NCBI GenBank assembly: GCA_029940125.1
Contig: JAOZRP010000156.1
Location: 1-6,139 of the forward strand
Reading direction: 5' to 3'
Source: a bacterium
GTDB taxonomy: Bacteria; Desulfobacterota; Anaeroferrophillalia; Anaeroferrophillales; Anaeroferrophillaceae
DNA: 6,139 bases
Shown here: positions 1 through 5,988 of the stretch, piece by piece
Position numbering within the stretch: the stretch's first letter is position 1
Layout: each line of letters opens with the position of its first letter
Translations under genes and position numbers: made by a program
Notes under the pieces: generated by a model
Databases searched by the model: none
What the model was told of the DNA's origin: nothing
What the model saw: only the letters and a program-made list of their open reading frames with translations

Positions 1-113
1 GAATGAGCGAGAGCCATGCCGGAACATCTTGATACCCTGATTTGGGTTGCGGGCGCCAAACCCGCCTTAGCTCTTATTATTCAGCGAAATATTTAATATA
101 GATAGCTGGTTAA

Positions 114-144
114 GCTGAGGGCTGACAGCTGATAGCTGACAGCT
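114..144. repeat. 7-base tandem repeat in the gatA leader
   Basis: GCTGA recurs at 114, 121, 128 and 135, exactly every 7 bases. The units are GCTGAGG, GCTGACA, GCTGATA and GCTGACA, followed by a partial GCTC. A looser relative, GCTGG, lies at 105. The array has only about four units and is imperfect. It lies between an AT-rich stretch (about 71-104) and the hairpin before gatA. No function is evident. Slippage-prone heptamer arrays occur in intergenic DNA of many bacteria. Confidence 0.6.
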
Positions 145-170
145 CATCCGGAAATATCGCTTTCCGGATG
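145..170 (+). promoter_or_regulatory. Perfect hairpin just upstream of the gatA ribosome binding site
   Basis: CATCCGGAAA (145-154) and TTTCCGGATG (161-170) are exact reverse complements, giving a 10-bp stem with a 6-base loop (TATCGC). The stem ends 5 bases before the AAAGGAG ribosome binding site (176-182). No T-run follows on either strand, so it does not look like an intrinsic terminator. In an mRNA leader it could stabilise the 5' end, affect ribosome access or bind a protein. These roles are inference; the inverted repeat itself is plain in the sequence. Confidence 0.5.
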
Positions 171-187
171 GAAACAAAGGAGTTTTC

Positions 188-1663
188 ATGGAATTATATG
201 CTCATACTTTGTCCGCCCTGCGACAGCAGCTGGAGCAGGGCGAGGTAACCTCGGTCGAGATTACCCGGTCGGTGCTGGAGCGGATCGCGGCGGTCGACGA
301 CCGCATCGGCGCCTACCTCCTGGTTGACGAGCCGGCGGCCCTGGCCCAGGCCGAAGCCGCCGATGCCAGGCGGGCCGGGGGTGAAAACCTTTCACCGGCG
401 GCCGGCATCCCCCTGGGGCTCAAGGATCTTTTGTCCACCAAGGGGATGATCACCACCTGTGCCTCGCGCATGCTGGAAAACTACGTGCCGGCCTACGATG
501 CCACCGTGGTGGCCAGGCTGCGGCAGGCGGCGGCGGTTTTTGCCGGCAAACTCAACATGGATGAGTTTGCCATGGGGTCTTCAAACGAGAATTCGGCCTT
601 TAAACTGGTCAGAAATCCCTGGGATACCGAGTGCGTTGCCGGCGGTTCCAGCGGCGGCTCGGCGGCGGCGGTGGCGGCGGACGAATGCATTGCCGCCCTG
701 GGTTCGGACACCGGCGGCTCCATTCGCCAGCCGGCCGCCTTCTGCGGCGTCGTCGGCCTGAAGCCCACCTACGGCCGGGTGTCCCGCTATGGCCTGGTGG
801 CCTTTGCCTCCTCTCTGGATCAGATCGGCACCCTGACCAAATCGGTTGCCGATGCCGGCCTTCTGCTGGGGGAGATTGCCGGCCACGATCCCCGTGATTC
901 CACTTCCGCCAATCTTCCGGTTCCCGACTATCTCGCGGCCATGGAACCGGAGGTCAAGGATTTGAAAATCGGCATTCCCCGCGAGTATTTTTCCGCCGAC
1001 ATTCACGCCGACGTGCGGGACGCGGTCCAGCAGGCCATTGAGGTTTTTACCGGCCTCGGCGCAGAAATTGAGGAAGTCAGCCTGCCTCATACCGAGTACG
1101 CGGTGGCGACCTACTACCTGGTGGCTACCGCCGAGGCCAGCTCCAACCTGGCCCGCTATGACGGGGTGAAGTACGGCTACCGAGTTCCGGACGCCGACGG
1201 CCTGATCGATATGTACCGCAAGACCCGGGCCCGGGGATTCGGTCCCGAAGTCAAGCGGCGGATCATGCTGGGAACCTACGCCCTGTCGGCCGGCTACTAC
1301 GACGCCTACTATAAAAAGGCCCAGCAGGTCAGGACCCTGATCAGGCAGGATTTCGAGCAGGCCTTTTCACGCTGCGATTTGCTCCTTTCTCCCGTGTCCC
1401 CGACCCCGGCCTTTAAAATCGGCGAAAAGGTTGCCGACCCCCTGGCCATGTACCTGAGCGACATCCTGACCATTCCGGTCAACCTGGCGGGCCTGCCGGC
1501 CATCTCGGTGCCCTGCGGCTTCAGCCGGGAGGGGCTGCCCATCGGCCTGCAGCTCATTGCCCGGCCGTTTGCGGAGGACTGTCTGCTGCAAGCCGCCCGC
1601 CACTACGAGCAGGCCACCGACTGGCACCTGAAAAAACCGGAGATCGCGGAAGGAGAGAAGTGA
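188..1663 (+). CDS. gatA: Asp-tRNA(Asn)/Glu-tRNA(Gln) amidotransferase subunit A
   Basis: GatA is the glutaminase subunit of the cytosolic GatCAB complex. It frees ammonia from glutamine (or asparagine), and GatB uses it to amidate Glu-tRNA(Gln) or Asp-tRNA(Asn). The 491-residue product has the usual length and is an amidase-signature protein throughout. The catalytic triad is visible as Lys79 (GIPLGLKD), the cis-Ser Ser154 in the glycine/serine-rich AGGSSGGSAAA block, and the nucleophile Ser178 in GSDTGGSIRQPA. These positions match those I recall for Staphylococcus aureus GatA. The C-terminal region has the typical LAGLPAISVPCGF and LPIGLQLIA segments. The ATG at 188 is preceded by AAAGGAG at 176-182 with a 5-base gap, and the N-terminus MELYAHTLSALRQQL is family-like. 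The gene is the first of a tight pair with gatB. The sister gene gatC, often placed just upstream, is not found in the 187 bases before it. Confidence 0.97.
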   Translation: MELYAHTLSALRQQLEQGEVTSVEITRSVLERIAAVDDRIGAYLLVDEPAALAQAEAADARRAGGENLSPAAGIPLGLKDLLSTKGMITTCASRMLENYVPAYDATVVARLRQAAAVFAGKLNMDEFAMGSSNENSAFKLVRNPWDTECVAGGSSGGSAAAVAADECIAALGSDTGGSIRQPAAFCGVVGLKPTYGRVSRYGLVAFASSLDQIGTLTKSVADAGLLLGEIAGHDPRDSTSANLPVPDYLAAMEPEVKDLKIGIPREYFSADIHADVRDAVQQAIEVFTGLGAEIEEVSLPHTEYAVATYYLVATAEASSNLARYDGVKYGYRVPDADGLIDMYRKTRARGFGPEVKRRIMLGTYALSAGYYDAYYKKAQQVRTLIRQDFEQAFSRCDLLLSPVSPTPAFKIGEKVADPLAMYLSDILTIPVNLAGLPAISVPCGFSREGLPIGLQLIARPFAEDCLLQAARHYEQATDWHLKKPEIAEGEK

Positions 1664-1668
1664 GAATG
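1651..1668 (+). promoter_or_regulatory. gatB ribosome binding site and start choice inside the gatA end
   Basis: AGGAG at 1651-1655 lies in the last codons of gatA. Two in-frame starts follow. GTG at 1660 overlaps the gatA TGA as GTGA and has a 4-base gap to AGGAG. ATG at 1666 lies 2 bases past the gatA stop and has a 10-base gap. The ATG gives MNFEVVIGLEVHAQL, the normal start of GatB, so I chose it. Either start implies translational coupling of gatA and gatB. Confidence 0.65.
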
Positions 1669-3102
1669 AATTTTGAAGTTGTTATCGGGCTGGAAGTGCA
1701 CGCCCAGCTGCTGACCAAGACAAAAATTTTCTGTTCCTGCTCCACCACCTTCGGGGACGAGCCCAACGCCAACACCTGCCCGGTCTGCACCGGGCTGCCG
1801 GGGGCGCTGCCGGTGCTCAACCGCCGGGTGGTTGAATACGCCATCCGGGCCGGGCTGGCAACCAACTGCCGCATTGCTGAAAGAAGTGTTTTTGCCCGCA
1901 AGAACTACTTTTATCCCGATCTGCCCAAGGGCTACCAGATTTCCCAGTACGACCTGCCCATCTGCGAGGACGGCTTTCTGGACATTTTTGTCGACGGGGA
2001 ACAGAAACGAATCGGCATCACCCGCATCCACATGGAAGAGGATGCCGGCAAGCTGGTGCATCCCGATGACTATTCCGGGGTCAGCTACGTCGATTACAAC
2101 CGGGCCTGTGTGCCCCTGCTGGAAATCGTCAGTGAACCGGACATGCGCAGCTCCGCGGAAGCGGTTGCCTACCTCAAGGGCCTGCGAGACATCCTCATGT
2201 ACCTGGAGATCTGCGACGGCAACATGGAGGAAGGCAGCTTCCGCTGCGACGCCAATGTTTCCATCCGGCCTTTCGGGCAGGAGGAATTCGGCATCCGGGC
2301 CGAGCTCAAGAACATGAATTCCTTCCGCAATGTCCAGCGGGCCATTGACTACGAAGTGGAGCGGCAGCGGGAGATCCTGGAGCAGGGTGGCCGGGTGATC
2401 CAGGAAACCCGGTTGTGGGACGCTGACCAGAACATTTCCCGGTCCATGCGGGGCAAGGAAGAGGCCCATGACTACCGTTATTTTCCCGACCCCGACCTGC
2501 TGCCGGTGGTGGTTGAACCGTCGTGGATTGAGGCGGTGCGAAAGTCGCTGCCGGAGCTGCCCCAGGCCAAAAGGGATCGTTTCATGGCTGAATACGGTCT
2601 GCCGGCCGCCGATGCCGACATCCTCATCGGCAGCCGGCCGCTGGCTGATTATTTTGAAGCCGCGGCCGCGGCCGCCGGCAATGCCAAAATGGTCAGCAAC
2701 TGGATATTGTCCGAGCTTTTGCGGCGGTTGAACGACGACAAGGGAAGCATCGAATCCTGTCCGGTCAGTCCCGCCGGCCTGGCCGGCCTGCTGAAACTGA
2801 TTGAGAACGGCACCATCAGCGGCAAAATCGCCAAGCAGGTTTTTGCCGCCATGTATGCCGAGGGCAATGATGACGCGGCCGGGATTGTCAAGGCCAGGGG
2901 GCTGGTGCAGATCGACGACCGCCAGGCCCTGGAAGAGATTGTCCGCAGGGTCCTGGCGGCCCATCCTGACGAGGTGGAGAAATTCCGGCAGGGAAAAACC
3001 AAGGTTTTCGGCTTCCTGGTGGGGCAGGTGATGCGGGAAACCCGGGGCAAGGCCAACCCGGGACTGGTTAACGAACTGCTGCGCCGGGAGCTGGAAGGGT
3101 AG
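1666..3102 (+). CDS. gatB: Asp-tRNA(Asn)/Glu-tRNA(Gln) amidotransferase subunit B
   Basis: GatB is the tRNA-binding, ATP-dependent kinase/transamidase subunit of GatCAB. It phosphorylates the misacylated Glu or Asp side chain and amidates it with ammonia channelled from GatA. The 478-residue product is of normal length. The N-terminal catalytic domain (about 2-285) opens with VIGLEVHAQL and has a four-cysteine zinc site, Cys23 and Cys25 (FCSC) with Cys38 and Cys41 (CPVC). It also shows the family blocks RIHMEEDAGK (120-129), LLEIVSEPD (151-159), ELKNMNSFRNVQRAI (213-227) and DYRYFPDPDL (269-278). A helical linker and a YqeY-type tRNA-binding tail (about 325-475) end in FRQGKTKVFGFLVGQVM and KANPGLVNELL. 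The linker holds a run of six alanines (332-337). Two stop codons, TAG TAG, close the frame. The gene almost certainly shares a transcript with gatA. Confidence 0.97.
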   Translation: MNFEVVIGLEVHAQLLTKTKIFCSCSTTFGDEPNANTCPVCTGLPGALPVLNRRVVEYAIRAGLATNCRIAERSVFARKNYFYPDLPKGYQISQYDLPICEDGFLDIFVDGEQKRIGITRIHMEEDAGKLVHPDDYSGVSYVDYNRACVPLLEIVSEPDMRSSAEAVAYLKGLRDILMYLEICDGNMEEGSFRCDANVSIRPFGQEEFGIRAELKNMNSFRNVQRAIDYEVERQREILEQGGRVIQETRLWDADQNISRSMRGKEEAHDYRYFPDPDLLPVVVEPSWIEAVRKSLPELPQAKRDRFMAEYGLPAADADILIGSRPLADYFEAAAAAAGNAKMVSNWILSELLRRLNDDKGSIESCPVSPAGLAGLLKLIENGTISGKIAKQVFAAMYAEGNDDAAGIVKARGLVQIDDRQALEEIVRRVLAAHPDEVEKFRQGKTKVFGFLVGQVMRETRGKANPGLVNELLRRELEG

Positions 3103-3116
3103 TAGCCGGGGCTTGG

Positions 3117-3166
3117 GTCCCATGTGGGACGTTTATGTCTCACTGCAGGGGTGTAGACGTCTCACC
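3117..3166. repeat. Cluster of interlocking inverted and direct repeats after gatB
   Basis: GTCCCA (3117-3122) and TGGGAC (3125-3130) form a perfect inverted repeat with a 2-base spacer. The same TGGGAC block also begins GTGGGAC (3124-3130), which pairs with GTCTCAC (3137-3143) with one mismatch. A second copy of the motif, GTGTAGACGTCTCACC (3151-3166), repeats the GTCTCAC end and contains the 8-base palindrome AGACGTCT. The pattern could be a protein-binding site or a remnant of an insertion-sequence end. No transposase fragment is visible beside it, so the origin is unknown. Confidence 0.5.
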
Positions 3167-3323
3167 GGGAAAAATTTGTCTGTTCGTACCGGCCGGTGCC
3201 AGGACGCGTAAACATGTGGCCATAGTTTCCTAACCAATGGATATTGCACATGTTTTATGTGGATATGATTGCTTTTCTTGCTGCTGGTCTGGTTTTTTCC
3301 AGTCATGGTATGAATATTGCTAG

Positions 3324-3366
3324 TCCAGTACGCGAACTGTTTGGCAGGTACTGGATTTTTTGTTTT
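3324..3366 (+). terminator. Intrinsic terminator between gatB and lpxC
   Basis: TCCAGTAC (3324-3331) pairs perfectly with GTACTGGA (3348-3355). An inner CTG/CAG pair (3337-3339 with 3345-3347) extends the stem past a bulge. The run TTTTTTGTTTT follows at 3356-3366. It reads on the plus strand and lies 221 bases after the gatB stop and 78 bases before the lpxC start. It probably ends gatAB transcription and separates lpxC from that operon. If a promoter lies upstream of it in the intergenic region, it could instead act as an attenuator for lpxC. Confidence 0.75.
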
Positions 3367-3444
3367 CCAGCTGAAGAATAATTCACCGCGCCGGCCACGG
3401 GCTTCGATCCCGGGTTTGCTTTGGGCTATAAAGGTTAAAAAGTT

Positions 3445-4374
3445 ATGTTTTTGCAAAGAACGTTGAAAAAGGAGATCTATGGCATCGGCATCGGCCTGCA
3501 TTCAGGCCGCAAGGTGCGGATTGTTCTTAAACCCGCTCCCGCCGACCATGGCATCAAGTTCCTGCACGTTGGCGACGACGGGCAAACGCTTATCGATGCC
3601 CGGGCCGACAACGTGGTGGCCACCAATTACGCCACCTCCCTCGGCAGCGACGGACAGGTCATTGGCACGGTGGAGCACCTGCTGGCGGCCTTTTACGGCC
3701 TCGGGGTTGACAACGCCCTGGTCGAGGTTCACGGCGACGAAATACCGATCATGGACGGTAGTGCCATTCCCTTTGTTTACCTGATTAAAACCGCCGGCAT
3801 TGTTTCCCAGAAGGTTTCGAAGAAATTTCTCGTCCTCAAAGAGGAAATGACCGTGGTCGAGGATGACAAGACGATCACCCTGGAGCCCAGCCGCTCGCTT
3901 TCCATTTCCTTCACGATTGACTTCCATCACCCGCTGCTCAAAAAACAGCGCTGTACCTTTCAGTTTTCCGATGCCAATTTCGAGCGCCAGATCAGCCGGG
4001 CCCGGACTTTTGGCTTCCTGAAGGAGGTTGAAATGCTCAAGAGCCACGGGCTGGCCCGCGGCGGTTCACTGGAAAACGCCGTGGTCCTGGACGACTTCGG
4101 GGTGATGAACGAGGGAGGGCTGCGTTTTGCCAACGAATGCGCCCGGCACAAGGTCCTGGACTGCCTGGGCGACCTCAGCCTGCTGGGGATGCCGATGATC
4201 GCGAAAGTTACCGCCTATAAAGCCGGCCACGCTCTTAACCACCAGCTGGTGAAGGAGCTGCTGGCCACGCCGGAGGCCTGGGAGATGGTGGCGCCGCTCC
4301 ATGACCAGCCGTCGGCAAAAACGCTGGAGTATGAATTCCCGCCCCTGGCCGGGGTTGAGCCGCAGCCGGTTTGA
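3445..4374 (+). CDS. lpxC: UDP-3-O-acyl-N-acetylglucosamine deacetylase
   Basis: LpxC is the cytosolic zinc enzyme that removes the N-acetyl group from UDP-3-O-acyl-GlcNAc, the committed step of lipid A synthesis. The 309-residue product has the usual length. It starts with the family-typical QRTLKKEIYGIGIGLHSG. The zinc ligands are His78 (GTVEHLLAA, with Glu77 as likely general base), His235 and Asp239 (ECARHKVLDCLGDL). The catalytic His262 is in GHALN. Other family blocks are EIPIMDGSA (99-107) and RARTFGFL (185-192). Spacing between these residues agrees with the E. coli numbering I recall (79, 238, 242, 265). The ATG at 3445 has AAAGG at 3430-3434 with a 10-base gap. The gene stands alone between the terminators at 3324-3366 and 4404-4435. 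It implies an outer membrane with lipid A. Confidence 0.97.
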   Translation: MFLQRTLKKEIYGIGIGLHSGRKVRIVLKPAPADHGIKFLHVGDDGQTLIDARADNVVATNYATSLGSDGQVIGTVEHLLAAFYGLGVDNALVEVHGDEIPIMDGSAIPFVYLIKTAGIVSQKVSKKFLVLKEEMTVVEDDKTITLEPSRSLSISFTIDFHHPLLKKQRCTFQFSDANFERQISRARTFGFLKEVEMLKSHGLARGGSLENAVVLDDFGVMNEGGLRFANECARHKVLDCLGDLSLLGMPMIAKVTAYKAGHALNHQLVKELLATPEAWEMVAPLHDQPSAKTLEYEFPPLAGVEPQPV

Positions 4375-4403
4375 TCCGGCCTGTCGGATGCAGTTTGAAA
4401 AAT

Positions 4404-4435
4404 AAAAGGCCCCGGAAATATTTCCGGGGCCTTTT
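4404..4435. terminator. Bidirectional intrinsic terminator between convergent genes
   Basis: This 32-base perfect palindrome has a 15-bp arm (4404-4418), a central TA and the matching arm (4421-4435). The stem core is GGCCCCGG/CCGGGGCC. AAAA at the 5' side and TTTT at the 3' side supply a T-run on each strand. It lies 29 bases after the lpxC stop and about 127 bases after the stop of the minus-strand gene that ends at 4563, so it can serve both. Confidence 0.88.
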
Positions 4436-4456
4436 GCTATGCCGGGCGGCTTTTTT

Positions 4457-4485
4457 ATTTTTCCGGGTTTCCTCATCGGAAAAAT
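4457..4485. repeat. Perfect 9-bp inverted repeat downstream of the terminator
   Basis: ATTTTTCCG (4457-4465) and CGGAAAAAT (4477-4485) are exact reverse complements around an 11-base loop. TTTTTT (4451-4456) precedes it on the plus strand, but no T-run follows the hairpin on either strand. It may therefore be an mRNA 3'-end stabilising stem for the minus-strand gene rather than a terminator. No further role is evident. Confidence 0.45.
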
Positions 4486-4504
4486 CAGTGGCTGATTATG
4501 TCAC

Positions 4505-4529
4505 CACGAAGCACACGAAGGGCACGAAG
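4505..4529. repeat. Three CACGAAG repeats with 9-base period
   Basis: CACGAAG occurs at 4505-4511, 4514-4520 and 4523-4529, exactly every 9 bases, with CA and GG as the first two spacers. Motifs of this kind (CACGAAG-n-n arrays) are, as I recall, scattered between genes in many bacterial genomes and are often mis-translated as Thr-Lys or His-Glu repeats. Here they lie in the 3' flank of the minus-strand gene, 34 bases beyond its stop codon. Confidence 0.6.
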
Positions 4530-4562
4530 AAGAGCAAATTCCTTCAAAGTTTTAAAGGGTCA

Positions 4563-5945
4563 TCATTGAACGGTTTTAAATCCCGCTCTTTTCCAGGCCA
4601 TCATGCCGCCGATGACGCTGTACACATGCTGGTAGCCGCCGGTTTTGAGCATGGAACCGGCGATGTTGGAGCGGTAGCCGGAGCCGCAGATAACGCTGAT
4701 GTGGCTGTCCCGGTCAAGGTCGATGCCCGAGGCGATCAGCTGGGGCAGGGGCAGGTGGACGGCCCCGTCCAGGTGTCCCGCCTGCCATTCGCCGGGATTG
4801 CGGACGTCGATGACCGTGTGGTTGTCGTACTTCGCCAGCACCTTTTGGAGGGCGTGGACGGAAATCTGGGGCAGAAAGCCGGTGTCCCGGCCGCTGAGGA
4901 TCCAGTCCGAAAGGCCCAGGCAGTAGCCGATGATCCGGTCGTAGCCCGCCCGCCGGAAGCCGGCCACCGCCGAGGCGATCTGCTCCTGGCTGTCGGCCAG
5001 CAGGATGATCTCCTTTTCCGGGCTGATGACGTTTCCCAGCCAGGTGGCCGAGTTTGGCGACAGGCCGATGTTGAGGCTGCCGGGGATGTGGGCGCCGCCG
5101 AAGGCCGCCGCCTCCCGCAAATCAACCAGGGCATACTGCTCGGGGTTGTCAAGGCAGGCCGCCACCGCCGCGGCGTTTTTCGGCCGGGGAACCGGCAGCT
5201 CTTCCTCGATGGCCGCTCCCCGGCGGTTGCTTTCGATGATGTGGGAGAAGTTCTGCGGCCGGTGGGGCTGGTTCTGCTCCAGGGTTTTTTTGAAATTCTC
5301 CCGGCTGAGCTTCAGATACGGATTGGTGTGCCGCTCATAGCCCAGGGTTGAGGAGGGCTTGGCGCTCAGGCCGGCGCCGCACAAAGAACCCTCCCCGTGG
5401 GCCGGGTAGACCTCCACGTAGTCGCCGAAGCGGCTGAGCTTGGTGTAGAGGCTGTTGTAGAGGTTGCCGATCTGCTCGTCCAGCAGTTCACTGCCGGCCA
5501 GATCCGGGCGGCCGATGCTGCCGACAAAGAGCAGGTCGCCGGTAAGCAGCATCTGGGGCATTTCTCCCCGGGAGAGGTCGGCAACTGCCAGGCTGATGGA
5601 GTGGGGTGTGTGCCCCGGGGTGGCGATGACCTGTATCTTCACCTTGCCGATGGTGAAGGTTTCCCCGTCGCTGAGGGGCTGGTAGTCGTAGAAAACCGGG
5701 CTGCCGGCGCCGAGGCAGATGGGAGCCCCGGTGGCCTGCCGCAGTTCCATGGCCCCGGAGACATGGTCGGCGTGGACATGGGTTTCGATGATCTGGCTGA
5801 TCTTCATTTTATTCTGCTTGGCGGTGACCAGGTAGTCCCTGACGTCCCGTTTGGGGTCCACTACCACTACCCGGCCGTCCAGGGGACAGCCGATCATGTA
5901 GGAAAGGCATCCCAGTCCGGTTACTTTGAATTGCTGAAAAAACAT
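4563..5945 (-). CDS. Metallo-beta-lactamase-fold persulfide dioxygenase with two rhodanese domains (CstB-like)
   Basis: This 460-residue cytosolic protein probably oxidises glutathione or other low-molecular-weight persulfides and moves sulfane sulfur to make sulfite or thiosulfate. The function is inferred from domain layout. The N-terminal metallo-beta-lactamase domain (about 1-200) has THVHADH (His56, His58, Asp60, His61), His112 in TPGHTPHS, Asp137 in TGDLLFVGSIGRPDL and His183 in YPAHGEG. The GRPDL and PAHGEGSLCGAG blocks are typical of the persulfide dioxygenase/rhodanese-fusion branch. The first rhodanese domain (about 258-350) has VDLR and GAHIPGSLNI but carries Ala317 where the catalytic cysteine should be. 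The second (about 362-457) has IDVRNPGEW, GHLDGAVHLPL and an intact loop C420-GSGYRS. The same three-part order is known for CstB of staphylococci. The ATG at 5945 is set by AAGGAG at 5954-5959. An upstream in-frame ATG at 6068 would overlap the neighbouring gene and add 41 unrelated residues, so it is rejected. Confidence 0.88.
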   Translation of the reverse strand: MFFQQFKVTGLGCLSYMIGCPLDGRVVVVDPKRDVRDYLVTAKQNKMKISQIIETHVHADHVSGAMELRQATGAPICLGAGSPVFYDYQPLSDGETFTIGKVKIQVIATPGHTPHSISLAVADLSRGEMPQMLLTGDLLFVGSIGRPDLAGSELLDEQIGNLYNSLYTKLSRFGDYVEVYPAHGEGSLCGAGLSAKPSSTLGYERHTNPYLKLSRENFKKTLEQNQPHRPQNFSHIIESNRRGAAIEEELPVPRPKNAAAVAACLDNPEQYALVDLREAAAFGGAHIPGSLNIGLSPNSATWLGNVISPEKEIILLADSQEQIASAVAGFRRAGYDRIIGYCLGLSDWILSGRDTGFLPQISVHALQKVLAKYDNHTVIDVRNPGEWQAGHLDGAVHLPLPQLIASGIDLDRDSHISVICGSGYRSNIAGSMLKTGGYQHVYSVIGGMMAWKRAGFKTVQ

Positions 5946-5953
5946 GATACATT

Positions 5954-5959
5954 CTCCTT
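5954..5959 (-). promoter_or_regulatory. Ribosome binding site deciding the start at 5945
   Basis: On the minus strand AAGGAG lies 8 bases before the ATG at 5945-5943, which starts MFFQQFKVTGLGCLSYMIG. This strong site and the family-like N-terminus favour the short form over the longer in-frame reading from 6068. Confidence 0.8.
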
Positions 5960-5988
5960 GTTGTAGCGTAACGATTGATCCAGGACTC

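Larger units (their letters stand above)
3103..3444. other. 342-base gatB-lpxC intergenic region, no gene seen
   Basis: I see no gene, tRNA or convincing open frame here. From left to right it holds a cluster of interlocking inverted repeats (3117-3166), a 10-base palindrome ACCGGCCGGT (3188-3197), a small hairpin CACAT/ATGTG (3247-3251 with 3257-3261), a CTGG/CCAG hairpin with a six-T loop (3289-3302), an intrinsic terminator (3324-3366) and the lpxC ribosome binding site. Its middle part is clearly more AT-rich than the genes on either side. A TATGAT at 3264-3269 and a TGG-TATGAA extended -10-like stretch at 3306-3314 are possible promoter pieces, but neither has a good -35 element. I do not call a promoter. 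Confidence 0.6.

Noticed and set aside
44..65. A GC-rich inverted repeat (GGGTT with AACCC, or GCGGG with CCCGC) as a terminator of an upstream gene
   Set aside because: The stems are only 5 bp and no T-run follows on the plus strand. I see no supported gene ending here.
16..96. A 26-codon plus-strand frame (ATG at 16, TAA at 94) and a short open minus-strand frame (66 down to 1) at the left edge
   Set aside because: Both are too short, have no convincing ribosome binding site and resemble no family I recognise. They cannot be told from chance.
1603..3123. A 506-residue open frame on the minus strand opposite gatB
   Set aside because: It is a shadow of the GC-rich gatB codons. It has no recognisable domain, while gatB on the other strand is an unmistakable full-length family member.
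3244..3314. Promoter for lpxC built from TTGCAC and TATGAT, or an extended -10 at 3306-3314
   Set aside because: The first pair is spaced only 14 bases apart and the second lacks a -35. Either would start upstream of the terminator at 3324-3366. The evidence is too weak to annotate.
3479..3784. A frame with a strong AAAGGAG and ATG inside the start of lpxC
   Set aside because: The 101-residue product is out of frame with lpxC and has low-complexity shadow composition. The Shine-Dalgarno-like sequence arises from the Lys-Lys-Glu codons.
4371..5351. A 326-residue plus-strand open frame running from the lpxC end into the persulfide dioxygenase gene
   Set aside because: Its start overlaps the lpxC stop, it crosses the bidirectional terminator and the CACGAAG repeats, and the rest is antisense to a clear gene. 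No domain is seen.
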